A DNA stretch of 64,000 nt from Burkholderia humptydooensis (GTDB lineage Bacteria > Pseudomonadota > Gammaproteobacteria > Burkholderiales > Burkholderiaceae): NCBI RefSeq assembly GCF_001513745.1, contig NZ_CP013380.1:3906001-3970000 (forward strand). The letters are read 5' to 3'. The notes beneath the pieces were generated by a model. That model had not been told where the DNA came from and searched no databases. It saw only the letters and a list, made by a program, of their open reading frames with translations. Shown in pieces: positions 37,534 through 47,564 of this stretch; the stretch's first letter is position 1, and each line of letters opens with the position of its first letter. Position numbers and translations under genes: made by a program.

Positions 37534-37964
37534 CGCGACTGTTCCGTTGCCGCTTGCGCGCTCATCCTGGCCACTTCCGGGCCGATGCCCGTCCACGCGT
37601 CCTCGAGCGTCGCGAGCAGGCCATCGGCTTCGATCAGCATCGGCTCGCTCGCATCGGCGTTCGCCTGCAGCAGACGCCGGCAGACATACGCGTAGAGCGC
37701 GTCGAGGCGCGATGCGATGTCGCCGCCGGCTTCCAGATTCAGCGACTGCTGCAGGCCGCTCTCGACGATGCGGATCGCCTTGCCGATCGCCTCGCCGCGC
37801 GCGGCGACGTTGCCCTGCTGCAAATGCAGCCGCGCATGCGCGATCGCCTGACGCGCGCCCTGATACAGCATCGCAATGAGCCGGTGGGGAGACGCGCCCA
37901 TCACCCCGGTTTCGACGCCGACGCGCGCATAGGCACTAGCTCCCGCGTGGCCTGGGGTAAACAT
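37530..37964 (-). CDS. fliS: Flagellin export chaperone FliS
   Basis: A 144-residue four-helix protein. SAYARVGVETGVMGASPHRLIAMLYQGARQAIAHA (about residues 10-44) is the family signature, with IGKAIRIVESGLQQSLNLEAGGDIASRLDALYAYV following. It binds flagellin C-termini before export. First gene of the minus-strand unit fliS-fliT-(FliK-like)-(FlhB-like), behind a sigma-28-like promoter. Confidence 0.93.
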   Translation of the reverse strand: MFTPGHAGASAYARVGVETGVMGASPHRLIAMLYQGARQAIAHARLHLQQGNVAARGEAIGKAIRIVESGLQQSLNLEAGGDIASRLDALYAYVCRRLLQANADASEPMLIEADGLLATLEDAWTGIGPEVARMSAQAATEQSR

Positions 37965-38039
37965 GGCGTTGCTCCTCTTTGGTGCATTCGATTCGATACC
38001 ACCGCTCCGTGCGCGGCACGGCGCGGGCTTGTATCGACG

Positions 38040-38067
38040 TTATCGGTAAGGAAGCCCGAAAGCTTTA
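38040..38067 (-). promoter_or_regulatory. Sigma-28 (FliA)-like promoter for fliST
   Basis: On the minus strand TAAAG (from 38067) is followed, after a 16-nt gap counted from TAAA, by ACCGATAA (38047-38040). The FliA consensus is TAAA-N15-GCCGATAA, so this matches at all but one base of both boxes with one extra spacer base. It lies about 75 bp upstream of fliS, a known class-3 type gene. Confidence 0.6.
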
Positions 38068-38096
38068 GCGAAATGACGCGGCGCCGGCGGGCGCCG

Positions 38097-38441
38097 TCAG
38101 ACGGACATCTGCATGATCTCGTTGTAGGCGCTCACTAACTTGTTGCGCACCTGTAGCCCGAACTGAAAGCCGATGTTGGCCTTCTGCATGTCGACCATCA
38201 CGTCGTTGAGCGACACGTTCTGCGCGCCGATCTCGAACGCGTGCGCCTCGCCGAGCGCCTTTTGCTGATCGCCGCTGATCTTGTCGAGCGAGGCCTTCAT
38301 CGCGCTCGCGAACGAGCCGGCCGTCGCCGCGCCGGAGCCGGCGAGCGTCGTGGCCGGGCCTGCCGCGCCGCCCGCGGCCTGCGCGGCCATCGCCTGCATC
38401 TGTTGCAGCGCCGAAGCGATGCCGTTGACGGGGGCAACCAT
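38097..38441 (-). CDS. fliE: Flagellar hook-basal body protein FliE
   Basis: A 114-residue protein linking the MS ring to the rod. [20 protein letters not shown] (about residues 46-65) and the C-terminal [39 protein letters not shown] in pattern are conserved FliE features. ATG 38441 has a GGAG site. It diverges from fliF over 248 bp, the usual arrangement in beta-proteobacteria. Confidence 0.95.
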   Translation of the reverse strand: MVAPVNGIASALQQMQAMAAQAAGGAAGPATTLAGSGAATAGSFASAMKASLDKISGDQQKALGEAHAFEIGAQNVSLNDVMVDMQKANIGFQFGLQVRNKLVSAYNEIMQMSV

Positions 38442-38689
38442 GTGATCTCCGCAAAAGAAGCCGGGCCGCGCGGGCCCGGCGGGGGGAACTCCGGCTTCCC
38501 GCGAGCGTGGCGAGAGCCGGATTGCGAAAAAGCATAGCAGCCGCGCCACGGCGAAAGCCGCAGAAGTACGGCCGAAACCCGGCTCTATTCGTCCGATCGC
38601 GCCTGGCCGCGCTGCGGATAATCGCACCGTGTCAATGTCCGCCTGCTCCGCCGAGCCGGCATTCAGCCCGCAGTGGAGATACTCGACGC

Positions 38690-40486
38690 ATGGACTCGCA
38701 GGCCAACTCGCTGATCAACCCCGACGCCCGTTCGAGCCTCGCGGGCGCGCCGCCGCAAGCCGCGGCCGCGGCGGGCGCGCTGCCCGGCGCAGCGGCGGGC
38801 GGCGCGGATTTCGGCCTGGGCGGCTTCGCCGAACGCATCCCGGGCCTCGCGCGGATGAGGACCAATCCGCGGCTGCCGCTCCTGATCGGCGCGGCGCTCG
38901 CCATCGCCGCGATCGTCGCGATCGTGCTGTGGAGCCGCGCGCCCGACTATCGCGTGCTGTACAGCAACCTGTCCGACCGCGACGGCGGCGCGATCATCAC
39001 CGCGCTCCAGCAGGCAAACGTTCCCTATAAGTTCGCCGACGCGGGCGGCGCGATCCTCGTGCCCGCGAACCAGGTGCACGAGACGCGCCTGAAGCTCGCC
39101 GCGATGGGGCTGCCCAAGGGCGGCTCGGTCGGCTTCGAGCTGATGGACAACCAGAAATTCGGCATCAGCCAGTTCGCCGAGCAGGTCAACTACCAGCGCG
39201 CGCTCGAAGGCGAACTGCAGCGCACGGTCGAATCGATCAACGCGGTGCGCGCCGCGCGCGTGCATCTCGCGATCCCGAAGCCGTCGGTGTTCGTGCGCGA
39301 CCGCGAGGCGCCGTCGGCGTCGGTGCTCGTCGATCTGTACCCGGGCCGCGTGCTCGACGAAGGGCAGGTGCTCGCCGTCACGCGGATGGTGTCGTCGAGC
39401 GTGCCCGACATGCCCGCGAAGAACGTGACGATCGTCGACCAGGACGGCAACCTGCTCACGCAGACCGCGTCGGCCACCGGCCTCGACGCGAGCCAGCTCA
39501 AGTACGTGCAGCAGATCGAGCGCAACACGCAAAAGCGCATCGACGCGATCCTCGCGCCGATCTTCGGCGCCGGCAACGCGCGCGCGCAGGTGAGCGCCGA
39601 CGTCGACTTCTCGAAGATCGAGCAGACCTCGGAGAGCTACGGGCCGAACGGCACGCCGCAGCAGAGCGCGATCCGCAGCCAGCAGACGAGCACCGCGACC
39701 GAGCTCGCGCAAAGCGGCGCGTCGGGCGTGCCGGGCGCGCTGTCGAACACGCCGCCGCAGCCCGCGTCCGCGCCGATCGTCGCGAGCAACGGCCAGCCGG
39801 CCGGCCCGGCCGCGACGCCCGTCAGCGACCGCAAGGATTCGACGACGAACTACGAGCTCGACAAGACCGTGCGCCACGTCGAGCAATCGATGGGCACGAT
39901 CAAGCGGCTGTCGGTCGCGGTCGTCGTCAACTATCAGCCGGCCGCCGACGCGAAGGGCCGCGTGACGATGCAGCCGCTCGCCGCGGACAAGCTCGCGCAG
40001 GTCCAGCAGCTCGTGAAGGACGCGATGGGCTACGACGAGAAGCGCGGCGATTCGGTCAACGTCGTCAACAGCGCGTTCTCGGCCGCGGCCGACCCGTTCG
40101 CGAACCTGCCGTGGTGGCGCCAGCCCGACATGATCGAGCTCGGCAAGGACATCGCGAAGTGGCTGGGCGTCGCCGCGGCGGCGGCCGCGCTGTACTTCAT
40201 GTTCGTGCGCCCGGCGCTGCGCCGCGCGTTTCCGCCGCCCGCCCAGCCCGTGGCGGCGGCCGTGCCGGCGCTCGACGGCCCGGACGACGCGCTCGCGCTC
40301 GACGGCCTGCCGAGCCCCGACAAGAAGCAGCTTGTCGAGGAGGACGAAGAGCATCCGGCCCTGCTCGCCTTCGAAAGCGAGAAGAACCGCTACGAACGCA
40401 ACCTGGACTACGCGCGCACGATCGCGCGCCAGGACCCGAAGATCGTCGCAACCGTCGTGAAGAACTGGGTGTCCGATGAACGCTGA
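38690..40486 (+). CDS. fliF: Flagellar MS-ring protein FliF
   Basis: A 598-residue inner-membrane ring protein. TM1 spans about residues 64-81 ([18 protein letters not shown]). The periplasmic ring-building motifs follow ([40 protein letters not shown]). A second TM ([16 protein letters not shown]) precedes the C-terminal FliG-binding tail ([21 protein letters not shown]). ATG 38690 has GGAG eleven bases upstream. It overlaps fliG by eleven bases. Confidence 0.96.
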   Translation: MDSQANSLINPDARSSLAGAPPQAAAAAGALPGAAAGGADFGLGGFAERIPGLARMRTNPRLPLLIGAALAIAAIVAIVLWSRAPDYRVLYSNLSDRDGGAIITALQQANVPYKFADAGGAILVPANQVHETRLKLAAMGLPKGGSVGFELMDNQKFGISQFAEQVNYQRALEGELQRTVESINAVRAARVHLAIPKPSVFVRDREAPSASVLVDLYPGRVLDEGQVLAVTRMVSSSVPDMPAKNVTIVDQDGNLLTQTASATGLDASQLKYVQQIERNTQKRIDAILAPIFGAGNARAQVSADVDFSKIEQTSESYGPNGTPQQSAIRSQQTSTATELAQSGASGVPGALSNTPPQPASAPIVASNGQPAGPAATPVSDRKDSTTNYELDKTVRHVEQSMGTIKRLSVAVVVNYQPAADAKGRVTMQPLAADKLAQVQQLVKDAMGYDEKRGDSVNVVNSAFSAAADPFANLPWWRQPDMIELGKDIAKWLGVAAAAAALYFMFVRPALRRAFPPPAQPVAAAVPALDGPDDALALDGLPSPDKKQLVEEDEEHPALLAFESEKNRYERNLDYARTIARQDPKIVATVVKNWVSDER

Positions 40487-41471
40487 AGGCTTGACCAAGA
40501 GCGCGCTCCTGCTGATGTCGATCGGCGAGGAAGAGGCCGCGCAGGTATTCAAATTCCTCGCGCCGCGCGAAGTGCAGAAGATCGGCGCCGCGATGGCCGC
40601 GCTGAAGAACGTCACGCGCGAGCAGGTCGAGGACGTGCTTAACGATTTCGTTCAGGAAGCCGAAAAGCACACCGCGCTGTCGCTCGATTCGAGCGAGTAC
40701 ATCCGCTCGGTGCTGACGAAGGCGCTCGGCGAGGACAAGGCGGGCGTGCTGATCGACCGGATCCTGCAAGGCAGCGACACGAGCGGGATCGAAGGGCTCA
40801 AGTGGATGGATTCGGCGGCCGTGGCCGAGCTCATCAAGAACGAGCATCCGCAGATCATCGCGACGATTCTCGTGCACCTCGACCGCGACCAGGCGTCCGA
40901 GATCGCGTCGTGCTTCACCGAGCGGCTGCGCAACGACGTGCTGCTGCGGATCGCGACGCTCGACGGCATTCAGCCGACCGCGCTGCGCGAGCTCGACGAC
41001 GTGCTGACGGGCCTCCTGTCCGGCAGCGACAACCTGAAGCGCGCGCCGATGGGCGGCATCCGCACCGCGGCCGAGATCCTGAACTTCATGACGAGCGTGC
41101 ACGAAGAGGCGGTGCTCGAAAACGTCAAGCAATACGATCCCGATCTCGCGCAGAAGATCATCGACCAGATGTTCGTGTTCGAGAACCTGCTCGACCTCGA
41201 GGACCGCGCGATCCAGTTGCTGCTGAAGGAAGTCGAATCGGAGGCGCTGATCGTCGCGCTGAAGGGAGCGCCGCCCGCGCTGCGGCAGAAGTTCCTGTCG
41301 AACATGTCGCAGCGCGCGGCCGAGCTGCTCGCCGAGGATCTCGACGCGCGCGGCCCGGTGCGCGTGTCCGAAGTCGAGACGCAGCAGCGCAAGATCCTGC
41401 AGGTGGTGCGCAACCTCGCCGAGAGCGGCCAGATCGTGATCGGCGGCAAGGCGGAAGACGCGTATGTCTGA
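40476..41471 (+). CDS. fliG: Flagellar motor switch protein FliG
   Basis: A 331-residue rotor protein that couples stator torque to rotation. The N-terminal domain begins [25 protein letters not shown]; the middle domain has EHPQIIATILVHLDRDQAS; the C-terminal torque domain carries the charged helix MFVFENLLDLEDRAIQLLLKEV. Full length. It overlaps fliF upstream and fliH downstream (eight bases), consistent with one transcript. Confidence 0.97.
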   Translation: MNAEGLTKSALLLMSIGEEEAAQVFKFLAPREVQKIGAAMAALKNVTREQVEDVLNDFVQEAEKHTALSLDSSEYIRSVLTKALGEDKAGVLIDRILQGSDTSGIEGLKWMDSAAVAELIKNEHPQIIATILVHLDRDQASEIASCFTERLRNDVLLRIATLDGIQPTALRELDDVLTGLLSGSDNLKRAPMGGIRTAAEILNFMTSVHEEAVLENVKQYDPDLAQKIIDQMFVFENLLDLEDRAIQLLLKEVESEALIVALKGAPPALRQKFLSNMSQRAAELLAEDLDARGPVRVSEVETQQRKILQVVRNLAESGQIVIGGKAEDAYV

Positions 41472-42144
41472 TCGCGCGAGCGTGCCGGGCAAGCCCGTCA
41501 CCGCGTACCAGCGGTGGGAGATGGCTTCGTTCGATCCCCCGCCGCCGCCTCCGCCCGACGACGGCGGCGCGGCGGCGGCGGCGCTCGCCGCCGAACTGCA
41601 GCGCGTGCGCGACGCCGCGCACGCGGAAGGACTCGCCGCCGGCCATGTCGAAGGCCAGGCGCTCGGCTATCAGGCCGGCTACGAACAAGGGCGCGCGAAG
41701 GGCTTCGACGAAGGCCAGGTCGAAGCGCGCGCGCACGGCGCGCAGCTCGCCGCGCTCGCCGCGTCGTTTCGCGACGCGCTCGCGGGCGTCGAGCGCGATC
41801 TCGCCGACGACATCGCGACGCTCGCGCTCGAGATCGCGCAGCAGGTCGTGCGCCAGCACGTGCAGCACGATCCGGCCACGCTGATCGCGGCCGCGCGCGA
41901 GGTGCTCGCCTCGGAGCCCGCGCTCGCCGGCGCGCCGCATCTGATCGTGAATCCCGCGGATCTGCCCGTCGTCGAGGCGTATCTGAAGGACGAGCTCGAC
42001 ACGCTCGGCTGGAGCGTGCGCACCGACGCGGGCGTCGAGCGCGGCGGCTGCCGCGCGCACGCGTCGACGGGCGAAATCGACGCGACGCTCACGACCCGCT
42101 GGGAGCGGGTCGCGGCCGCGCTCGGCAAGGTGAGCGCATGGTGA
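41464..42144 (+). CDS. fliH: Flagellar assembly protein FliH
   Basis: A 226-residue regulator of the export ATPase FliI. The N-terminal [15 protein letters not shown] contains a Trp and a proline run; FliH N-terminal tryptophans are known to dock on FliN/FlhA. A glycine-repeat coiled region follows ([28 protein letters not shown], about residues 60-87) with the GxxxG pattern typical of FliH. A V-ATPase E-subunit-like C-domain closes it. It overlaps fliI by seven bases. Confidence 0.93.
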   Translation: MSDRASVPGKPVTAYQRWEMASFDPPPPPPPDDGGAAAAALAAELQRVRDAAHAEGLAAGHVEGQALGYQAGYEQGRAKGFDEGQVEARAHGAQLAALAASFRDALAGVERDLADDIATLALEIAQQVVRQHVQHDPATLIAAAREVLASEPALAGAPHLIVNPADLPVVEAYLKDELDTLGWSVRTDAGVERGGCRAHASTGEIDATLTTRWERVAAALGKVSAW

Positions 42145-43709
42145 ACGACGCCTGCGGCGACGTGCTCCGCCGCGACGAACTCGACGCGCTCGAGCGCGAG
42201 CTCGCGCTCGCGTCGCGCGGCCCCGAGCACGAAGACGCGGCCGCGCGCGACGGCAGCTTCGGCGCCCATCACCACGCGCCCCCGCGCCCGCTCGCGACGG
42301 GCACGCCGAGCCCGCGCGCGGCGCTCGCGAATCCGCATCTCGCGCACTGGCGCACGCATCTCGACGGCATCCGCGAGCGCAACGCGCGCGCGCTGCCGCT
42401 GCGCCCGTGCGGACGCCTCACTCGCGCGGCGGGCCTCGTGCTCGAAGCGATCGGGCTGCGGCTGTCGGTCGGCGCCGAGTGCACGATCGAGCTGCCCGCG
42501 GGCAGCGCGCTGCCGTATGCGCAAGCCGAGGTCGTCGGCTTCGCGGGCGAGCGCCTGTTCCTGATGCCGACCACCGCGGTCGCGGGCGTGCTGCCCGGCG
42601 CGCGTGTCTGGCCGCTCGAAAGCGCGCCCGTGGCCGATCCGCTCGCGGGCGCGAAGCGCCTGCCCGTCGGCTGGGAGATGCTCGGGCGCATCGTCGACGC
42701 GTCGGGCCGCCCGCTCGACAATCTCGGGCCGCTCGCGTCGAAGGTCGACGCGCCGCTCACCGCGCCTTCGATCAACCCGCTCGATCGCGAGCCGATCCAT
42801 CACGTGCTCGACGTCGGCGTGCGCGCGATCAACGGGCTGCTGACCGTCGGCCGCGGCCAGCGGATGGGCCTCTTCGCGGGCTCGGGCGTCGGCAAGTCGG
42901 TGCTGCTCGGCACGATGGCGCGCTACACGAGCGCCGAGGTGATCGTGATCGGCCTGATCGGCGAGCGGGGCCGCGAAGTGAAGGAATTCATCGAGCAGAT
43001 CCTCGGCGAGGACGGGCTCGCGCGCTCCGTCGTCGTCGCGGCGCCCGCCGACGTGTCGCCGCTGTTGCGGATGCAGGGCGCCGCATACGCGACGACGCTC
43101 GCCGAATACTTCCGCGATCAGGGCAAGCACGTGCTGCTGCTGATGGATTCGCTCACGCGCTACGCGATGGCGCAGCGCGAGATCGCGCTCGCGATCGGCG
43201 AGCCGCCCGCGACGAAAGGCTATCCGCCGTCGGTGTTCGCGAAGCTGCCGGCGCTCGTCGAGCGCACCGGCAACGGCCCCGAAGGCGGCGGCTCGATCAC
43301 CGCGTTCTACACGGTGCTCACCGAAGGCGACGACCAGCAGGACCCGATCGCCGATTCCGCGCGCGCGATTCTCGACGGCCACATCGTGCTGTCGCGCTCG
43401 CTCGCGGAAGCCGGCCACTACCCGGCCATCGACATCGAAGCGTCGATCAGCCGCGCGATGACCGCGCTGATCGACGACGCGCACCTCGAGCGCGTGCGCC
43501 AGTTCAAGCAGATGCTGTCGCGCTACCAGCGCAATCGCGATCTGATCGCGGTGGGCGCATACGCGCCGGGGCGCGACGCGCAGCTCGACCGCGCGATCGC
43601 GCTGTACCCGCGCATCGAATCGTTCCTGCAGCAGGGCTTTCGCGAATGCGCGCCATACGCGCCGAGCCTCGCCGCGCTCGATGCGCTGTTCGAATCCGAA
43701 GGAGGCTGA
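42138..43709 (+). CDS. fliI: Flagellum-specific ATP synthase FliI
   Basis: A 523-residue export ATPase. It has Walker [13 protein letters not shown] (about residues 248-259), Walker [21 protein letters not shown] and the [18 protein letters not shown] segment shared with F1-beta. The N-terminus is about 60 residues longer than in enteric FliI and includes a His-rich HHHAPPRP stretch. ATG 42138 is the first start; translation is coupled to fliH. Confidence 0.96.
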   Translation: MVNDACGDVLRRDELDALERELALASRGPEHEDAAARDGSFGAHHHAPPRPLATGTPSPRAALANPHLAHWRTHLDGIRERNARALPLRPCGRLTRAAGLVLEAIGLRLSVGAECTIELPAGSALPYAQAEVVGFAGERLFLMPTTAVAGVLPGARVWPLESAPVADPLAGAKRLPVGWEMLGRIVDASGRPLDNLGPLASKVDAPLTAPSINPLDREPIHHVLDVGVRAINGLLTVGRGQRMGLFAGSGVGKSVLLGTMARYTSAEVIVIGLIGERGREVKEFIEQILGEDGLARSVVVAAPADVSPLLRMQGAAYATTLAEYFRDQGKHVLLLMDSLTRYAMAQREIALAIGEPPATKGYPPSVFAKLPALVERTGNGPEGGGSITAFYTVLTEGDDQQDPIADSARAILDGHIVLSRSLAEAGHYPAIDIEASISRAMTALIDDAHLERVRQFKQMLSRYQRNRDLIAVGAYAPGRDAQLDRAIALYPRIESFLQQGFRECAPYAPSLAALDALFESEGG

Positions 43710-43714
43710 TCGTC

Positions 43715-44167
43715 ATGGCCCAAACGTTTCCGCTCCAGCTCCTGCTCGACCGCGCGCAGGACGAACTCGACACCGCGACGAAGCAGCTCGGGCGCGCGCA
43801 GCGCGAGCGCACCGACGCGCAGGCGCAGCTCGACGCGCTCGTGCGCTATCGCGACGAGTATCGCGTGCGCTTCGCCGAGTCCGCGCAATCGGGGATGCCC
43901 GCCGGCAACTGGCGCAACTTCCAGGCGTTCCTCGACACGCTCGACGCGGCGATCGAGCAGCAGCGGCGCGTGCTCGCCGCCGCGCAGACGCGCATCGACA
44001 CGGCGCGCCCCGAGTGGCAGGCGAAAAAGCGCACGCTCGGCTCGTACGAGATCCTGCAGGCGCGCGGCGCGCGCCAGGAAGCGCAACGCGCCGCGAAGCG
44101 CGAGCAGCGCGACGCCGACGAGCATGCGGCCAAGGCGCTGCGCATGCGCGCGGACGCGGCGAAGTAA
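43715..44167 (+). CDS. fliJ: Flagellar export protein FliJ
   Basis: A 150-residue, almost entirely alpha-helical coiled-coil protein (LDTATKQLGRAQRERTDAQAQLDALVRYRDEY), the central stalk of the export ATPase complex, analogous to F1-gamma. AAGGAGG nine bases before ATG 43715 is a strong ribosome-binding site. Five bases separate it from fliI. Confidence 0.93.
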   Translation: MAQTFPLQLLLDRAQDELDTATKQLGRAQRERTDAQAQLDALVRYRDEYRVRFAESAQSGMPAGNWRNFQAFLDTLDAAIEQQRRVLAAAQTRIDTARPEWQAKKRTLGSYEILQARGARQEAQRAAKREQRDADEHAAKALRMRADAAK

Positions 44168-44201
44168 GCGCCCTCCATCGAACCCGAACACGAGATCCGC
44201 C

Positions 44202-45647
44202 ATGCCTCCTCTTCCCTTGATCGGTACGCTGCTCGGCGCAGCGAGCGCGATGGTCAAGTCGTCGGCCGGCGCCGCGGCGAACGCGTCCGGCGCATCGGGC
44301 GCGCCGTCCGGCGACGCATCGTCCGCCGCGCCGTTCGCGCAGACGCTCAGGCAAAGCGTGCAGACGCAGCGCCAGGCGAACGCGAGCGCCGGCGCGCCAA
44401 ACACCGGCAATGCGACGAACGCCGCGACGAAACCCGCAACGAATGCCTCGACAGATACCGCGACGGGCAATGCCGCGAACGCTTCCACGCCGAGCGCGAG
44501 CGGGCAGACCGCGGCGAGCGCGAACAACGCGAAGGCGTCCGGAAAGCCGGACGATCAGGACGACGACAAGAACGCGACGCAGTCTGCACCAGCGGATGCC
44601 GCGACGCTCGCCGCGGCTGCATCGCTGCAAGCGCAATTGCAGGCGCGGCCGGATGCGCAGGCCGCGCAGACCGCCGCCGCCGCCGCGCAAGCGGGCGCGA
44701 GCGACGCCGCGCATCCGCCGACGACGCCCGCGACGAACGCCGCCGCCAACGGCGACGCCGATTCGTCCGCGCCCGCCGGCGCGCAGCCGCCGGTCGGCGA
44801 TGCGCTGAACGCGGCGTTGAGCAAGCTGACAGGCGCCGGCCGGACGAGCGCGCCGGCCGCGCAGCCGGCGGGCCGGGGCGGCGGCGCGCCCGCCTCGCTT
44901 GCCGCGAACGGCGCCGCATTCGACAAGGTGCTCGCGGGCGCGAAGGCTCCCGCCGCGCAAGCGGCGCTTGCCGACGCTTCGGGCGCAAACCCGGCGAACG
45001 CAAACACAATCGCGAACGCGGCGGCGAACGCCGCCCGGCCCGACGCGTCAGGCGCGCTCGCCGCGCTGCGGGACGCCGCCGATTCCGCCCCCTCGACGCT
45101 CGCGGCGTCGAGCGCGCCGGCCGCGCTGCAACAGACGGCGCCCGCCGCGCTCGCCGCGAACGCGAACGCCGCGGCGGCATCGGCTGCGCCGTCGCTCGCG
45201 CCGCCCGTCGGCACGCCGGACTGGACCGACGCGTTGAGCCAGAAGGTCGTGTTCCTGTCGAACTCGCATCAGCAGAGCGCGGAGCTCACGCTGAATCCGC
45301 CCGACCTCGGACCGCTGCAAGTCGTGCTGCGCGTTGCCGACAATCACGCGCATGCGCTCTTCGTATCGCAGCACGCGCAAGTGCGCGAAGCGGTCGAAGC
45401 CGCGCTGCCGAAGCTGCGCGAAGCGATGGAAGCGGGTGGACTCGGGCTCGGCAGCGCGAGCGTCAGCGACGGCGGCTTTGCGTCCGCACAGCAGCAGCAA
45501 ACCCCGCAACGACAATCGCCGGACGGCTCCGCGGCGCGGCGCGCGTCCGGCGCATCGACAGCCGACGCCGCGCCCGGCGACGCGGCGGCGGCATCTTCCA
45601 GCGGCGCGACTCAGCGCACCGTCGGGATGGTCGACACGTTCGCCTGA
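44202..45647 (+). CDS. fliK: Flagellar hook-length control protein FliK
   Basis: A 481-residue ruler protein. Residues 15-345 are low-complexity Ala/Asn/Ser/Thr/Gly/Pro sequence. The C-terminal Flg_hook domain (about 350-435) includes LSQKVVFLSNSHQQSAELTLNP, PPDLGPLQVVLRVADNHAHALFVS and VREAVEAALPKLREAMEAGG. It measures hook length and switches export specificity through FlhB. Last gene of the fliFGHIJK run here. Confidence 0.92.
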   Translation: MPPLPLIGTLLGAASAMVKSSAGAAANASGASGAPSGDASSAAPFAQTLRQSVQTQRQANASAGAPNTGNATNAATKPATNASTDTATGNAANASTPSASGQTAASANNAKASGKPDDQDDDKNATQSAPADAATLAAAASLQAQLQARPDAQAAQTAAAAAQAGASDAAHPPTTPATNAAANGDADSSAPAGAQPPVGDALNAALSKLTGAGRTSAPAAQPAGRGGGAPASLAANGAAFDKVLAGAKAPAAQAALADASGANPANANTIANAAANAARPDASGALAALRDAADSAPSTLAASSAPAALQQTAPAALAANANAAAASAAPSLAPPVGTPDWTDALSQKVVFLSNSHQQSAELTLNPPDLGPLQVVLRVADNHAHALFVSQHAQVREAVEAALPKLREAMEAGGLGLGSASVSDGGFASAQQQQTPQRQSPDGSAARRASGASTADAAPGDAAAASSSGATQRTVGMVDTFA

Positions 45648-45683
45648 CGGTCGCGCCCGCGGCATCTCGCGCGGCGGCGCGCA

Positions 45684-47330
45684 TCAGCCGCCGTGCGTCG
45701 CCGCGACCCGCTCGTGAGGAACGGACGCGGCCTGCCCGTTGCGCGCGGCCACGATGAAATCCGCCGCGCGCTCGCCGATCATCACGGTCGGCGCATTCGT
45801 GTTGCCGCCGATCAGCGTCGGCATCACCGATGCATCGACGATCCGCAACCTGTCCACCCCTTTCACGCGCAATTGCGGATCGACGACGGCGCGCGCGTCG
45901 GTGCCCATCCGGCACGTGCCGACCGGATGGTAGATCGTGTCCGCGTGCGCGACGATCGCGGCGCGCAACTGCGCGTCGGTGTCGCCCGGGTCGGTATACA
46001 GCTCGCGGCCGCCCTGCGACGCGAGCGGCGCGGCCGACAGAATCCGGCGCATCGCCTTCGCGCCGCGGATGAGCAGTTCGAGATCGCGTTCGTCGCTGAA
46101 GAAGCGCGGATCGATGAGCGGCGCGACGCGCGCATCGCCGCTCGCGAGCGCGACGTTGCCGCGGCTCTTCGGCCGCAGCGCGCACACGTGCAGCGAATAG
46201 CCGAAGCCCCAGTGCATGTTGCGGTTGTGGTCGTCGACGAGCGCCGTGCAGAAGTGCAGTTGCAGATCGGGGCGATCGAGGCCGGGGTCGCTCTTGATGA
46301 AACCGCCCGCCTCGGCGACGTTGCTCGTCATCATCCCTTCGCGCTTCGACAGGTAGCTGAACAGCGCGGGCGTCATCTTCGCGACGCCGCGCACGCAGAT
46401 GCCGACGAGCTCGGACGAATTCACGCGCTTGTTGATGATGAAATCGATGTGATCGATCAGGTTCTCGCCGACATCGGGCGCATCGTGCACGAGCGCGACG
46501 CCGTGACGGCGCAACTGAGCGGCGGGACCCACGCCCGAGCACATCAGCAGTTGCGGCGTATTGAACGCGCCTGCGGACAGAATGACTTCCGCGCGCGCGC
46601 CGAGCGTCTCGACGCGCCCGCCGCGCGCGAGCTCGACGCCCGTGGCGCGCTTGCCGTCGAACACGACGCGCAGCACCGTCGCATCGACGATCACGTGCAG
46701 GTTCGGCCGCGTGCGGCCGTACACATAGGCGCGCGCGACGCTGCAGCGCGCGCCGTCGCGATGCGTGACCTGATAGAAGCCGACGCCTTCCTGATTCTCA
46801 CCGTTGAAGTCGTCGTTGAGCGGATAGCCCGCTTCGTGCGCGGCCGCGATGAATCGTTCGGAGAACGGATTATGGAAGCGCAGGTCGGACACCGTGAGCG
46901 GGCCGTCCGCGCCGTGCCATTCGTTCGCGCCGCGCTCGTTGCCTTCGGCGCGGCGGAAGTACGGCAGCACGTCGCGCCATCCCCAGCCGGTGCAGCCGAG
47001 CCGCTCCCATTCGTCGTAATCGTGCGGATGGCCGCGCGTGTAGATCATCGCGTTGATCGCGCTCGAGCCGCCGAGCCCGCGGCCGCGAGGCTGATAGCCG
47101 CGGCGTCCGCCCAGGCCCGGCTGCGGCACCGTTTCGTAGCCGTAGTTCGTGCCGAGCCTGAACGGCACGAGCGCCGCGATTCCCACCGGCATGTTGACGA
47201 GCAGATTGCGTTCGGTGTGACCGCCTGCTTCGATCAGCGCGATCGTCGCGTCCGGGCACGCGTCGGCCAGGCGACCCGCGAGGCTCGCGCCGCCCGACCC
47301 TGCCCCGACAATAATGTAGTCGTACTGCAT
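45684..47330 (-). CDS. GMC-family FAD alcohol/choline dehydrogenase
   Basis: A 548-residue GMC oxidoreductase. The N-terminal ADP-binding motif is DYIIVGAGSGGASLAGRLAD; the GMC signature is GRGLGGSSAINAMIYTRGH (about residues 83-101). The C-terminal active-site His lies in YHPVGTCRMGTD, with NTNAPTVMIGERAADFI last. Similarity is to the choline dehydrogenase/AlkJ branch. Nearby aldehyde and acyl-CoA dehydrogenase genes suggest an aliphatic alcohol substrate rather than choline, which is inference. ATG 47330 has AGGGAG upstream. Confidence 0.85.
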   Translation of the reverse strand: MQYDYIIVGAGSGGASLAGRLADACPDATIALIEAGGHTERNLLVNMPVGIAALVPFRLGTNYGYETVPQPGLGGRRGYQPRGRGLGGSSAINAMIYTRGHPHDYDEWERLGCTGWGWRDVLPYFRRAEGNERGANEWHGADGPLTVSDLRFHNPFSERFIAAAHEAGYPLNDDFNGENQEGVGFYQVTHRDGARCSVARAYVYGRTRPNLHVIVDATVLRVVFDGKRATGVELARGGRVETLGARAEVILSAGAFNTPQLLMCSGVGPAAQLRRHGVALVHDAPDVGENLIDHIDFIINKRVNSSELVGICVRGVAKMTPALFSYLSKREGMMTSNVAEAGGFIKSDPGLDRPDLQLHFCTALVDDHNRNMHWGFGYSLHVCALRPKSRGNVALASGDARVAPLIDPRFFSDERDLELLIRGAKAMRRILSAAPLASQGGRELYTDPGDTDAQLRAAIVAHADTIYHPVGTCRMGTDARAVVDPQLRVKGVDRLRIVDASVMPTLIGGNTNAPTVMIGERAADFIVAARNGQAASVPHERVAATHGG

Positions 47331-47436
47331 GTCACGTCTCCCTGTTTTGTCATCCACGCACCGGCGACTGGAATCGCAATCGAGACCGCCGGATGAGGCC
47401 TGTCATGTTCGCGCATTTTAGGAACGCAAAACGAGC

Positions 47437-47448
47437 CGGGACATCCCG
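47437..47448. promoter_or_regulatory. Inverted repeat in the GMC/acyl-CoA dehydrogenase divergent promoter region
   Basis: CGGGA-CA-TCCCG sits in the middle of the 234-bp spacer between the divergent genes. It may be an operator. A related dyad with a 3-nt spacer occurs at 21957-21971. Confidence 0.3.
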
Positions 47449-47564
47449 ACTCAAGAGCGATTCCTCTAAACGTCGGCGTGAACTAAATTTAAGATGACCG
47501 GATTCGCCTCGCGCGGAGGACGCGGTCAACAGAAGCCGGGCCCCGCGAAATGGGAGACAAAGGC

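Noticed and set aside
44500..45220. Several Ala/Arg-rich open frames opposite fliK
   Set aside because: They mirror the low-complexity ruler region of FliK and show no independent coding evidence.
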